Part shown: positions 1 to 12,867 of the stretch, piece after piece
Layout of the letters: each line of letters starts with the position of its first letter
Numbering within the stretch: the first letter of the stretch is position 1
Assembly: GCF_000003815.2 (NCBI RefSeq)
Contig: NC_049994.1
Location: forward strand, 14,749,790-14,813,789
Source of the DNA: Branchiostoma floridae
Lineage: Eukaryota; Chordata; Leptocardii; Amphioxiformes; Branchiostomatidae
Reading direction: 5' to 3'
Length of the DNA stretch: 64,000 bases
Translations under genes and position numbers: made by a program
The notes under the pieces: model-generated
The model's database searches: none
What the model saw: only the letters and a program-made list of their open reading frames with translations
Told to the model about the DNA's origin: nothing

Positions 1-774
1 TCGTAGAAATCAAGTCGTCAGACGGTGACCATGGTTTCACTTTGCAACATTTTTGCATTTCTAAACACCCTGTTTAAACCACGTATATAGGTTACCCCGC
101 GGATAAAGGTGAACAAGCGTTACGTCTGCTTGGAGACCAATCTGCATCTGCCACTCCGTGATTTTGCCGCATGTCCCGGGTCTCTGTGATGGCCTGTACT
201 GCGACATGTCCCGGATGTCTTTTTTTTCTGTTTCTTGATTTATGATTTGTTTTCTGCTCTTGTATAGATGAGCTTGTAATTGTTGCCTAGAAGTTGCTCT
301 GTTTCCATTTTTTGGGAGGGGGGGGGTACCATCATTGCACAAAAAGGCATGTCCCCGGATCTGGTGAGAGTCACTGGACCGTACTGAGATCTGCTATCTC
401 TCTGAATGGAAATCAGCTCGGGTCAGCTGCACCTGCCATCCAGCCGGGCGTGCTCCACAAGGGACCGGTCTGAGGGAGATAGGACAGTAAGGTCCGCAAA
501 GGCCGCCTGTGTAATCATCCTGGGGAATCTGTGGGACAGGATCTGGTGTCATATCCGTCCAAATGTGCGGCCAAATCTTCGTCGGTTATAATTGAGGTTA
601 AAGCTTAACTGCGTCAGTTTCCCGGTTCTATTAAAACGAATAAGTTTGGTGCCAGACAGCCTACAAAAATGAATTAGAACAGGCAGGCAATATCATTACA
701 TGATATGTAGGAGTCATAAAATAGAGTGCAAGTCAAGTATGCAAACGCGCCTCAGTTTATTGCGAGATATTGTA
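1..774. other. Intergenic, no gene seen
   Basis: Short frames at 61-342 and 406-591 have no recognisable content. The block CGGATAAAGGTGAACAAGCG at about 100 resembles CGGATAAAGGTGAACTAGCG at about 24485, so at least one dispersed repeat fragment is present. Confidence 0.4.
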
Positions 775-1830
775 ATGGCTACTCATAAACCTGGTGTGAA
801 TTTGGTGAAAACATGTCCTTTTTTATGACAGATTATTTGGGGTATTGTTACCTCTGTCAGTCTGTTAATTTGTTTAAGTACATCAACATTTTTTAAGACA
901 ATGAGCCTATGCACGATATGGTAATGGTACTCATAAACCAGGGACTGAATTAAGTGGTAACATGTACGTACCTTTGTCTTTTTTTGGATGAATGTGACAG
1001 ATTAGTTTGTTTATTGTTAGTTCTGTCGGTCTGTTTATTTAAATTAATGTTATTTACCATACATTACACCTGTTACAATCGTTATGCAATACACTTGACC
1101 TGACTTGACTTTAAGTCCATCAGCATCTTTTGAAGACAATGTGCCTATGCCTGTGAAGGAAGGGAAAGTACTATACTCCACGGCATTTGTTCTTGGCAAT
1201 GGTACAAATCCGCTCTCTCCCCAGCCTCATTTTATTGCACGATATGTCATTAGCTAATCATAACCCTGGTGTGAATTTGGTGGAAGCGTGTCCATTGTTT
1301 TATGAATGTGACAGATTATTTTGGGTATTGTTACCTCTGTCTGTCTGTCTGTACGTTTATTCATTTAAGTCTATCAGCATCTTCTGAAGACAATGCGCCT
1401 TTCCCTGTGAAGAAAGGGGAAGTACTATACTTCACGGTATTTGTTCTTGGCACTGGTACAAATCGCCGTTCTCCCCAGCGCGTTAGACTGTTCTATATGT
1501 CAATAGGTAATCATAACCCTGGTGTGAATTTGGTGGAAGCGTGTCCTTTTTTTATGAATGTGACAGATTATTTTGGGTATTGTTACCTCTGTCTGTTTGT
1601 ACGTTTATTCATGCAATTCTATCAGCATCTTCTGAAGACAATGCGCCTTTCTCTGTGAAGAAAGTGCTACACTCTACGGTATTTGCTCTTGGCAATGGTA
1701 CAAATCTCCTCTCTCCCAGCTCCTTAGACTGTTCTACTGTTGTAATGTTTAATTCAGACAAACTACCTCCGGTGGTGTGTACAGCTTACTCAGCCGTTTC
1801 TGCATTTCTGCTTACAGGTCTTGTTTCTTA
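775..1830 (+). repeat. Local tandem repeat, about 250-bp unit
   Basis: CAGCATCTTCTGAAGACAAT recurs at 1121, 1375 and 1623 (spacing 254 and 248), with AACCCTGGTGTGAATTTGGT and GACAGATTATTTTGGGTATT in each unit. More diverged and shorter units extend left to about 775. Apparent reading frames at 1187-1831 repeat because the DNA repeats. Confidence 0.85.
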
Positions 1831-2182
1831 ATTAAGGCTGTACACTAGACATGTTTATGAGCCGCTGTCTCCGATTTTTACTAGCACGGAGGAAGGTGTG
1901 GTGTTAACAGTCCTTCAGACGGTCGTTAAGAGAAAGAAGCGTTGTCAGACAGTCCATCATTCTTCATTTGGGAGCCGCTTGTTCAAGTGCGCGAAGAATG
2001 AAGTTGTCGCCGAGTTGGCATACAGGGCGTCTCATACTCTTTCAACTTTTATTGTCCCAAATGAATTGTAGGTACGCGTACGATTATAGTAGAAAACTTT
2101 TTAAGGTCTCTCTAAAACTTGTGGACAGAACATTGAATGAAATATAATAAGAGCTCCTAGTTGTAGCCGTGGGTTTGATTCC

Positions 2183-2420
2183 TAGCCTGGTATCCAGCCG
2201 TATTCGCCCGAGACTCTTCTGTCCTCTGGTATCCAGCCATATTATAACTCCTTAATATCTTCTGTCGTCTCCGCAAATACAAAAGAAACTCGTGAGGTAC
2301 AATACGACTGGATACCAGGCTACAAATACAGGCGGAAATATTCAAATTCCAACTAATTGGAATATTTGCGGAGAGGACAGAAGAGGCTCGGGTGCTATAA
2401 CACGGCTGGATACCAGGCTA
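2183..2420. mobile_element. MITE family 3, palindromic (TAGCCTGGTATCCAG ends)
   Basis: The left arm TAGCCTGGTATCCAGCCGT, CGAGACTCTTCTGTCCTC is the inverted complement of the right arm (GAGGACAGAAGAGGCTCG, ACGGCTGGATACCAGGCTA). An extra internal end copy at 2308-2322 suggests a nested or composite element. Reading frames here are shadows of the palindrome. Confidence 0.75.
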
Positions 2421-4499
2421 TTTGATTCATGGCAAGTTGTGTTCTTTAAAAAACTGTACACGACATTCCTAATTCCTCACCACACCCTTTGGTAGCTGAC
2501 GGTACTGAAGGTCCCCACCTTCCAATATCGTGCCACATACACAGTGAATAGCAACGAACTAGTATTGTTCCCATGGTCTTCTTTATTTGTTCTTTTTAGT
2601 TACCAAAATACCCCCAAACGCCCTTAAGTTTGAGGGTGTCCCCAAACGCCCTTATCTTATAGTATATGATTCACATTGTCATGTGTTTCCTTCACTTATT
2701 TGCGAATCACGAATAGGGAATCACCGTATATTGAAAGTAGTCGCTGTACACGTGCTCTCGATCATCATCTTACATATTTCTATCTTATGTATAGTCATAA
2801 TATCTTTAAAGGAGGCACATGGTGATCTCATTGGAATACAGTGGCACCATGACTACTTCTTGACAGGAAACAAATTATGCAGGGTCGCACATAATCCAGA
2901 GGCTTGGTGATTTGTAACATGGAACCCTTAAGCATGAATATTTTCCTATCTACCAAGATATACTGACTCTACTCTACCGACTGCTAGTGGAATTAGCTAG
3001 ATAGGGTGGACAAGCGGATTCTTCTTCAGTGACCCTATTACCAACGACCCAGTTCTAGATGTACAGCCAATAAATAAAAACTTGGAGCTTCAGTGAACCG
3101 TTGGATCGGGACGTCTTTTGTCACAGCATGTCAATTAACCGCATTAGAACTGTAACAAATGGGAACAATTTACGACAACTGCCGCTGAGATTTTGGCTTG
3201 GCTGGTGCTCCAATATGGTAATTCTAAATTTCATCATATCTAGACTTCCTTGGGGATAATCTATAATAAAGAAGTGAGGAGATAGTTATACTCCAATAAA
3301 CTCAGTACTCCAATGGTAGAGACCCTTAACACCAATTTTGGCATAAGACCAAAGGTTCTCAGATGGTCGTATTCAGTTGCAACTTAAACTTCCCGATTTG
3401 CTCTTCTATATTCACTAGAATCTTTATTTGTGTATCTATCTGATCCAACTGCACGCTCGTCATTTATCTTCTTCAAACTCTCTACCAGCTAGAGAATAAT
3501 TGCTTATAGATACCGTAGCGCACTCATCATCATAAAATACAGGAGAAATCTTCCGACTTTATCCTCGACGATATATCTAGATCCACTTCAAAAACCTTTT
3601 CCGGACATTTGCCGTCTTCCTTCTTACTTCAGCAGCTCGCCCGGAACACCTCGGCACACCATCGGGATTAATGCGCGCCAGTAATATCAATCAGCTCTCG
3701 CGGATAACGCCGCTGCCCCGGACTAAAGCAGCCGTTATCTGCTCACAACGGCGCTACGCTCCACCCTTGAAATTGAACTGGAAGCACTTCGAGGGGAATC
3801 TAAATTTCAGATGGCTTTGAAGGTGATGCCTCGTCCGGCCGTATCTCTTTCAATTGAAGTCCGAAGTATTGGAAACTACGAGCGAGAAATTAGACCCCAG
3901 GGCTGGATTACCGCGTTACTCATGACTGGAATTCAAATAGTCCTTTTTTCTTGTTGAAGATAACGCTTACAAAGGCGTCTGCTTGCTGCCGGCATTGGTG
4001 TGGTGGCGATTGGGGCTTGTCTGTGTTCACTGAATGTTCTGCTGATTGCTATGCGGAGATTTACTACGGACTACTGAAGCACTGCCGGTCATGATGAACG
4101 AAACATCAAAGTTTGTCTTCTTGTAGTTCTTCTCCCGAGATCTCAGATCAACAATAACACACGCAGATTCTTAATGGTCCCAACAGAGACTCCTCAAGAT
4201 ATGATAATATCTCCCTGATTGCAACATTTATCTAGGACAACAAATCAATCACCCGCGAGCTCCATCTCCTCCTACGTCTCCGCCTACGTAGTTTAATATC
4301 GCGCGCCTCGGGTAGCTAATTGCTTTGTTGCAAGATTGCTCACAAACTGGCAGATACCTATATCAAACAGTTTTCCCCTATTAAACAGTTTTCCCCGGAA
4401 GAAAATTATGTAGTTTAACTCATCTATTATATTTTTTTATACTATTACCATTTGTAAAATAGATTAGTTTCTTAGTTTTTTAGATACTAGAAACTCATG
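2421..4499. other. Intergenic; includes a non-repetitive GC-richer stretch
   Basis: No exon is supported. About 3600-4050 is free of visible repeats and richer in CpG than its neighbours; it could hold regulatory DNA, but nothing specific was recognised. Confidence 0.3.
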
Positions 4500-4592
4500 T
4501 AGTTAAACTGTTATGTATGTATTGTATGTACAAGTTGCCACACATTTTATCCTTTACAGTTGTCGTGCAATAAAGTTCTGTCTATCTATTCC
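4500..4592 (+). mobile_element. Possible retroposon 3' tail
   Basis: The segment ends CGTGCAATAAAGTTC followed by TGTCTATCTATT, a polyadenylation hexamer plus a short simple repeat. Upstream sequence gives no recognisable protein. Confidence 0.3.
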
Positions 4593-4606
4593 CATTGCGC
4601 AAACAT

Positions 4607-5035
4607 TGGTGTCACAACTTATATGATGTAAACATGGTAAATTCACTAGTTCACTCTTTACTAGTTTACTTTTGCTTAGTTTGATATAGATCGTCATTGG
4701 TGATAGGAAACAATTTCAACAGCTCTTACCTGCATACTTGCATCTATACAACCTCACTTGACCGCCATTTCTCACTAATCTACTTGAAAACAATGGTGTC
4801 GCAACTTATATGACGTAAACATGGCAACTTTACTAGTTCGCGCTTTACTAGTTTGGTTTTGCTTGATTGTTTTACTCTAGATCTTCATTACAAGAGTCTA
4901 CAGCAATATCTGAATGAATACATGGCGACAGGAAACTTTCAGGTTCAAACCTTTCTTACCTGCACAGTTGCATCCATACAACCTCACTTGACCGCCATAT
5001 CTCACTAATCTACTTGAATGTCAGTCATAAAACGC
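4607..5035 (+). repeat. Two-copy direct repeat, about 187-bp unit
   Basis: CACAACTTATATGATGTAAA (4613) and CGCAACTTATATGACGTAAA (4800) start similar units with CTTTACTAGTTT and ACAACCTCACTTGACCGCCA in each. Confidence 0.8.
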
Positions 5036-5039
5036 CTTA

Positions 5040-6900
5040 GAGTCTACTATGAATACCAGATGATCTAGTTTAATACACTTTCTTTGCTTATAAATTGCGG
5101 CACCATGTCCGTTGATCATCAGCACTTCGTCCTCCGCAATCCAAGATGCTGACTGATCTCCGCCTATCACTTATCTGGTGGAAAAGCCTTTTCACATTCC
5201 TAGATGTATATGTGCATGTGAATGAAATGATGGGGGCTGCGAATAATGTATGATAGGGTTTCTATTGTGCATGTTGCATTGGGCTACTGACAGGTCACAA
5301 AAACGAATAGTTTACAAATACATATATATAAGAAAGTGTGAGTGCTATAATCTAATATGTGAATTCTTCTGTCCTTACCTAGCAGAATGCTTCAGACAAT
5401 CAAAGGAAATGATTAGTTCCAATAGAAGCACTCAGACCTACACTACGTCAAACATGGGGAAACACATTATGGACTCGGAAAGTACAGAGCTGGTAAAGGG
5501 TCTGTATGTGTTTTCCGTGAGCTATTTGAATTCACCATTCATCTTAAGCAGCCAAACCCCTCTAATTCAAGGTCAAGCATCATCATCATTCCCTTCGTGA
5601 AACGAAGGGTTTGTTTTGAGTGCTGTTTTTTTGTGAGAGGGACGTTTGTCAGCCTGATAACTGGGGAAGGCATGGATGGATTGTTTTGATATTTGGTATG
5701 TGGGTAGGGTTAGACATGACAAAGGAATGGTAGGAATTGCGTTACGACAGGGCGCTCTAGCGGAGTGTTATTGTACTGCAGCAGAACTTCCGGTTTTGAT
5801 ATTTTTTTTTTCGGGACATGGTTGGGTGATGATTTTTAAGTGGTAAGTAGCTGTGTAAATGAATAGTAAGGTGTGTAAGTTTTGGCCACTTAGGGGTTTT
5901 GCTGGGGCGGTGAAAGTCATTCTTGTGTTAGGTTTTGAGAAGGAATTATGGAAGCAGGGGTCGATGGATCGGAATGACTGTAGGTATGCAGATAGCTTAG
6001 GTAGTGATGTACATAACTGTATGATTATTATGCAAATTAGGAGGTAATTAGCAGAATGCAATAGGTATGTGTGCAAATCGTTGTATGGTGCGTGTCTGTG
6101 GACAGAAAATCTCATGAACGGCATGACAGATTGATCTGATATTTGGTATGTGGGTAGTTCTTGAGAAGGAGAAGAAACGTACGAGGCATTTTTTCGTATA
6201 GTGGCTTTTGACAGTTTTGCAGGGGATGTTTGTAGGTGGAAAATGGGTTTTACGCAATCGTAGGTATTACGCAATCGTGGGTATTACGCAATCGTGCTAT
6301 ATTTAGGTGATATTACGTCATGCCGATGGGCTTCATGCTTACCCCGTCCCAACAGGAAGTGATCCCAAAGGTCATAGTTGCGCAATAGAGAAAATGGTTT
6401 ATAGGGACAGTACATTATACATGATGGGGTGTGCATGTTCCCCATAAGATTTGATAATCTGTAGACTAAGGGCAATGATGATATTGTATACAGGGGCGTG
6501 TATTACACGTTTTAAAAGGGTTGCACATGTAACAGTTACTACCGGTACAATACACTGATGAACAAAGCAGGGTTTGTTTTTCACAGTAACTTGCAGTCAT
6601 TGATGAGATTGTTTATAGGGAGTTTACATTAGACATATGGGATACACAATGTAGTGGACTGCATTGTGAAACAAAGAATGTTACGACATCATCATTGTTG
6701 CAACCATTGATACATTTGCTTCCGGCGGTGGATTTGTTATCCTACCTGCTGAAATTGGACAAATTTCTTGTCGGGATAAGCATTTAGTCTCTCTTCCAAG
6801 GAAGAAATTATGCATGTTTTATGTTATCCCGGACAGAAAAGGTGTCGCGAGGCGTATAGTCCTATTGACTGACAAGCCCCGTGCGGGCGGATAAAGCGTT
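5040..6900. other. Intergenic with short local repeats
   Basis: GATATTTGGTATGTGGGTAG at about 5688 and 6150 and TTACGCAATCGT in three adjacent copies at 6249-6294 are small repeats. Frames on both strands are short and lack recognisable content. Confidence 0.35.
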
Positions 6901-6904
6901 CCCG

Positions 6905-7390
6905 CCACGGCACGGCCATTTGTACTGATATGTGGCGAGAACGTTTGGGCAAGAGACACGGGGTCATGTCAGAATTTCAATGAGTTCCAAGTCGCAAGCC
7001 CAAAATGGAAGTTATACTTTTATGTCTTGTTTTCCAAGCGATGTAATGTAGAGTATATAGGTCACAACAAGGACACAAGTGGTAATTAACACAATCACGT
7101 CATTTGTACCGACATGTCGCGAGAACGATTAGGTGAGAGACACGCACGGGGTCATGTCGAAAGTTCCATGAGTCACAAGTCGCAAGCCCAGATGGATAGT
7201 TATACTTTGATGTCTTGATTTCTCTGCAATTTAATCTAGGGTAGGTCGCAGGTGCTAGTTAGCAGATTCATGCCATTTGTACTGATAGGTTACTAAAACG
7301 ATTGGGTAAGAGAAAAGGGGTCATCTGAAAAGTTCCATGAGTTCCAAGTCGCAAGCCCAAAATGGAAGTTATACTTTTATGTACCCGAGG
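6905..7390 (+). repeat. Three-copy direct repeat, 170-188-bp unit
   Basis: GGGGTCATGT-like blocks at 6960, 7148 and 7318 are each followed by TGAGTTCCAAGTCGCAAGCC or a close variant, and each is preceded by a GCGAGAACG or TACTAAAACG variant. Confidence 0.85.
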
Positions 7391-10259
7391 AGGAGCATTC
7401 CGTGACGACACCAGCCATCACATTTTGGAGGTGTTCGCTGGGGATGTGAAGATCATTTATGTGGATCTCACCAATGACGGCGTTGATGTGGTCAACGTTA
7501 TTGTTTTATGTGTTATTTTATTGATATTTTGATGCAACAGTCGATTTTAGCCCAGTCAATATAAGTCTTTATCTTCAAAAGACAATGAAAGGTATTTGCT
7601 TTGTCCATGGAAATGAATGGACAGGACAGTTTGTGTCATGTGCACAAACAAGAAAGGATGGATGATAGAATACTTTTAAAATACAGCTACTGCCTATATC
7701 ACTTTTTTCGGCGCACCTTCCTATGTGACGGTCTCCATGCTTTCTCCCAAAAAGCGTAAGCAGGCCTTCTTCATCTCCCGTAAATCGCAGAGACACGGTT
7801 TCATTTTACACAGTTTGTAGCAGGCCATAACGTACACATACATTCCATTCCATAGTAAAAACCACAAACCCTTTGTCTTCGCATTATATTCTACAACTTC
7901 TCAATGCATTTCACAGATAACATTGACCACCTACTGCCAAGATTCCAAGTAACTTGCCTTTTAGATTCTTAATGACATACAAAAGTCTCCAATGATGTCG
8001 GCCTGACGTAGAAAACGCTCATCCTGACATGCACCTCACAGTTTCATATTTAAAACCAACAACATCCTCTCAACACCTCGCCTTCTCACTTCCACTTACA
8101 AGTGACGCTCTGTGGACGACACAGAACTAAAGCTAGCCAATGACACGTCTACATATAAACCCTCCACCACCGCACCATCACCCATTTCACGAAGGTTGAG
8201 TTCTGCGAACGCTTGTTCACTATGTTCTGCATCCACAGTCTTTGAAAAGTCTTTTAGCTGCATTCAGTCGTACATGTTCGGTAGAAATTATTCGTGAAAC
8301 ATAATTGGTCGTTCTTATTATACGAAGCACGTTTTTCGTTGTCCTTGATTCGTAGGTAAGCAATAACAAAGTATACGTATAGCGAAGCCAAATGCTAGAT
8401 TGCCTCAAGTCACAATAAGGTGTGCTTGCTACTGTAATCACGGTCTAATTTTGTCAGGCACCCGGTGAATACAAAGGAACAATGCAATGGAGTTATTCCC
8501 CAAAACCTTAGCAATAACAAGTAAAATTACCATTTACAATTAAGGTTTCTTAATAAACAACAATAATAATCAACAATAAACAACAGTCTGAATTTTCCGT
8601 TAATTGTTGCTGGCCCTCCTACATTTACCGTTAAATGATGTGAGGACTAGAAAGTGGTACTGCATTATCAAATAAACTAGGGAACTATCAAAATGAAGCC
8701 CGAAATCTCTTTGTAATGTATTGCCTATATTCAGCTGTCAGTCATAGACAGAGAACCCCCCCCCCCCCCCCCCCCCCATACAGACCCTCTTGGTAGCGTT
8801 CCAGGCGCCGACAGATGGTCAATCCGAGCTTTATTGTCCCCGTTATTGAAATATGATAACCTTATTAGTTTTGAACCTGCCTCGTTACAGCATCCGATTC
8901 ATCTTACCTGTGAGTTCCATTTGATTTCGCGGGGTGACGGCAAAGGGTATCAACCATCGCTTCATTTCCGTTGTATTTGCATCAGGAAGATCGTAATGTT
9001 TAAAAGATTAGCAGGGACAAACGCGGGCTGCCCCCGGTGCCTGGCAAAGTTCACGAATAACACACGAGTTTGAAGATTATTGCGTAGCTCCTGGAGGCTT
9101 CTGTACATCAAACGGTAGAACTATGAACCTTTATCGGCAACATGTCTCAATAACGGTGTCTCTCCTTGCTGTTATTAAGTTCCGCTTATCGCAACGAACC
9201 CATACAAACGTCAATCACTTCGAGATAATATCTGAGCGAATGTCGCAAAACATATTCATGACCCCTCTGAGGAGGTTATACCTACGACACGTGCATCGTA
9301 AAGACCAAGAACTACACTACGCTTCGGTAATAAAGGAGCAAGGCGCCGATACATGTCTAAAAAGGGTCTTAACCCTGTCTGCAATATCCAAATCCCGTCG
9401 TCCGGTGGCGTCTTTGTAAAATAGAGCACTAAAAGTGAAAATGTGGACAACACAGTTAATGGTTGTTCTCTTGAGTGCTATCTCTGCTAGTACATGTTCA
9501 CAGGTATCTACGTAGGTTTTGATTCTGAGATACAAAAGATACTTAACTACAGTACAAGCGAAATAAGTTCCGAGGGGCACTTCAACCCCCACTTGAAGTG
9601 ATGTGTATCCTTGAAACTAGTCGTTCCATCATTCATTTGAAGCTGCTGGTACATCTTCACAGGTCTACTTAGGTTTTGTGTCTGAAATACAACAACATAC
9701 GAACTAAGTTGCGGGGAGCATTTGAGGTGATGTTTATTTATCCTTGGAACTAGACGTTCCATCATTCATTTCAAGCTATCCATTAGTTTTAATGCAGCCT
9801 CAGATACATTAACGTATGTTCAAAGTAGACAGCAACCGTCTTAGTTGAGTCCTGGCGTCTGCCCCATAACGACATTACCTCGCACTCGGAGCGCGGAACT
9901 TCGCTGAAAGGAGCCCGACCTCCATGTAATGACTGATTCCCTTCATCGACTGAATCATTCTTCAATTAATCAAGAAGAAGTCGTCTGCCTTGCAAATCTC
10001 CGTCGTAACCATTGGGAATCTATACGGGGTGTCTCATCAAGGAGGGGTGATAAAATGTGAGGGGCGGGAATGAGATAGCGCGGGCAGGGATAGGGTTGAT
10101 GTGAACGTAAACTGGATGGAGGGGATGACGGGCTGTAGATTCCAAGTGGTGATTTATGAGGCTCATCTGGAAACAAAGTGTTCGAGCTGTTTCTGACGTT
10201 AACAGGGGAGGGAGAATATGTTGATTCGACTCTTGGGCCACACCGCCTTAATTCTATAG
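7391..10259. other. Intergenic, no gene seen
   Basis: It holds a two-copy diverged repeat at about 9480-9780 (CAGGTCTACTTAGGTTTTG-like blocks, CCTTGGAACTAG and GTTCCATCATTCATTT). About 9830-9970 is non-repetitive and more GC-rich, of unknown role. Confidence 0.35.
8756..8777. repeat. Poly-C run
   Basis: Twenty-two C in a row. A homopolymer this long may be mis-sized in the assembly. Confidence 0.9.
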
Positions 10260-10527
10260 ATGTCATCTTCTGGAGACCTCAAAACTAATGCGAGAGGGCA
10301 ACAAAAAAAACAGCATAAAATGCTGTTAAATCATAGGACTAAACATCCAGCATATTCTTTCCCAGGTTTGGTTTGTCTTCTGTTCACCTCTAGTAAGACC
10401 GTACTGGACAATCATCGCCATTTTAATCATGTTTTATTGCCGTTTAAGAGGGGAGCAAGGGCGATGCGGCCCCATGTGCCCCCTTACACTGCAAGCACAA
10501 AATTCAGATTGACCAAGGAATTCTATT
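10260..10527 (+). repeat. Dispersed repeat family R1, copy 1
   Basis: Direct match to 45915-46185: AAAACTAATGCGAGAGGGC, GACTAAACATCCA, TTCTTTCCCA, CCATGTGCCCCC, TCAGATTGACCA. Unknown element type; no inverted ends or protein seen. A G run at 10555-10566 follows. Confidence 0.6.
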
Positions 10528-11221
10528 GAGTCACATGTGGCCACATTTTTTTTAGGGGGGGGGGGGATCAATTCATCCACAAAGTTACGTCAGTGTACTG
10601 TGGCCTTACTAGTCTGAATGCAGTTAAATACTTCAAAGAGCTATTCAATTGAATGCCTTTGACCAGTTGAATAGTGGATTTTCTACACATTGACAAATAG
10701 TCGTCAGGCAACAGTCACCTTTTCGCAATCCATTGTTAAAAGTTACACTCATGGAACTTCAACACGAGGGGTTATGCTAACGCCTCACAACTTTCAAGTT
10801 CAATGTACAATCATTCCACAAATACTTCTGACAGTACAATCATACCACGAAGGTATACTTTTATCTCCAGTAGGGTTACCAGCTTTCGCTCTAAGGGCGT
10901 CCTGTACCCATTCTTAGCACAAATTACTTCCTTCTTCTGGTGAAGACATCTTTAAGGGATCTGCTAAATCCTTGTGATTTTGCTCAGCCATAGACACTCA
11001 CCCCGGGCTGTTCATCCGGTCAGTAGACATCTCCAGCCACTGTCCGAACCTGCTGATGCTGCTGCTGCGTCGGAGCGTCTGGAAAATAAGCCTCAGAAGA
11101 GCTGATGAACATGGCCTTAAGGGGTCTGTGAACGTCAGACAATCGGTCATTTACTGTTGTGGACGAGACTGCCGATAGAGCCGGCTATCCCATGGTTTGA
11201 TAGGTTTAGTTTAGAGACATC

Positions 11222-11475
11222 TCTGTATCTGTCTGTATCTCTATCTGTATCTGTATAGCCGGTATAACCGCCCTTCAGCATAACACACCAGCTTCGCAGG
11301 CACGTGGCGCGGCAGCAGCTGGTTATATTACACAGAAGGACCTGTCACACCTAAATTTTCCACATCTATCTGCAAGCGTTCTTTGAAACTATCCAGAGAA
11401 GATGCCCCTACTGTGCTTGGTGATAACAAATTCCACTCTTCGATAGTAAAATACATATTTTTGAACAGATCTCAA
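11222..11475 (-). mobile_element. LINE 3' end (ORF2 C-terminus plus tail)
   Basis: On the minus strand the frame reads NMYFTIEEWNLL then STVGASSLDSFKERL and ends GVTGPSV before TAA. This is the usual C-terminal signature of LINE ORF2 proteins (EWN..P..V..A.SL..FK.RL). A non-coding 3' part with ATAACCAGCTGCTGC and ACCGGCTATACAG and a repeated ATACAG tail follows. The element is 5'-truncated. Confidence 0.7.
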
Positions 11476-11999
11476 TCATAACTGATGGGGATGACATGGC
11501 TGCTTGGGTTCTGGTGAGGTCTGGTCAAAAAGCCCCCCGAGGCAAATGCTAAACACGATAAACTTGAAGCAACCGAGCTTACCAAGGTTAAAACTACCAA
11601 GATCAGATAATTTTCTGTAGCATTTGATGGATAGACGCACCCGTACTTACCTGAAATCTATTTCGAAGAATGATCGTACAGCTACAGTAGGTCTTCTATG
11701 ATAAATGACTATTCCAAAACAGGAATGAAAGTGCCTTTTATAGTTACTGAAGGGGAAGGACGTTTGGAGTCCTGTTGTGTCTTATTGAAGAGAATCTGCT
11801 GGAAACGTAACACTTTGTGGTTGATTTTATCATAGAATCGGTGAAAAGGGTTAACCACATCACCGTCCACAGGATTGAGAAACTGTACATGTCCTTCAAT
11901 TACAACAACTCTTCCATAGTGCCATGGGCTTGAGCAGCCACATAAGACATCGCCACCCCATCACAAGCAGCAACTGAGGCTGACCTGACATGAACTTCG

Positions 12000-12210
12000 G
12001 TGCTCGGCCACGAGCGAATGCCGATGATGATTGTCCTGTTTATTTTTTCTTTTATTTTTTATATACGTACCAGTAACATTTAGTATTTGGTGTTAGGTTT
12101 CTTTATATCTATCGTTTCATCTTCGTGTATCTTCTGGGAAGCCGGTCTCGTAGAGAAACCAGCCTTCCCTTGCCGACTCCCCACAGATTGTCTTTAAATA
12201 AATAAATGCA
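12000..12210 (+). mobile_element. Probable LINE 3' UTR and tail
   Basis: A T-rich stretch leads to AGAAACCAGCCTTCCCTTGC and ends in AAATAAATAAATG, a poly(A)-signal-like repeat tail. No RT coding blocks are visible just upstream. The call rests on general appearance. Confidence 0.4.
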
Positions 12211-12650
12211 TGTAGAGCAGGCGTAATGTTAATCAAGTGATGGGCAGGGAGACATCTTGTTTTTAAAATCAAATGTTAGTGGAACTTTCCCGTTATCTTC
12301 ATTGCAATGTTGGTGAACATTTCACGTTGTCTCAGTGCTCTCGATAGAAACTGGAAATTTTATGTCTATAAAGGACCCAATCAGTCTTTTAGTGTAAGTA
12401 AATCTAATAGTTGTACCTTTGACGTGGTTATAATCGATCAGGAACTTAGCACTACAGCCACAGATGTACGTTTCAGCCTGTTAGACGGCTTCGAGGTGTC
12501 GGTCCGATTCCCATGTTGAAAATGAATTGCATTGTAGGTTCATTGGCAAATAACATAATGCAAGAGAACAAACAAATAGACTAAACAAATAACAATTTTT
12601 AAACATAAAGTCAGGTTTAAGGGACATTTTATGACTCTTTTGTGGGTGTT

Positions 12651-12867
12651 GAATACTGTAAATGCATTTAAGTTCGCGGGGATTTAATTTCGCGGTAGCG
12701 ACAAAATGGACTTTTCGCGGTGGTTTTAATTTCGCGGTAGCACCATGCACTGTAGTCTGTTACTGTCATGGAAAAATGTTCGCGGTGGTTTTAAATTCGC
12801 GGTGAAGCGGCCGCCGCGAAAACCGCGAACATTAATCCACTGCGAAAGTGTCTGCATTTACAGTATT
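12651..12867. mobile_element. MITE family 2 (TACTGTAAATGCA ends, CGCGG-rich interior)
   Basis: The terminal inverted repeat AATACTGTAAATGCA / TGCATTTACAGTATT encloses repeated TTCGCGGTGGTTTTAA motifs that themselves pair within the element. A second copy lies in opposite orientation at 16417-16632. Confidence 0.75.

Noticed and set aside
1187..1831. Three overlapping plus-strand frames of 66-118 codons
   Set aside because: They repeat the same peptide because the DNA is a tandem repeat; no homology or start context supports them.
5768..6274. 168-codon minus-strand frame
   Set aside because: No recognisable domain; overlapping frames on both strands are open too, and it crosses short local repeats. 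Chance is the simplest explanation.
9123..9592. Overlapping frames on both strands around 9.1-9.6 kb
   Set aside because: No signal peptide, domain or splice evidence; opposite-strand frames are equally long.
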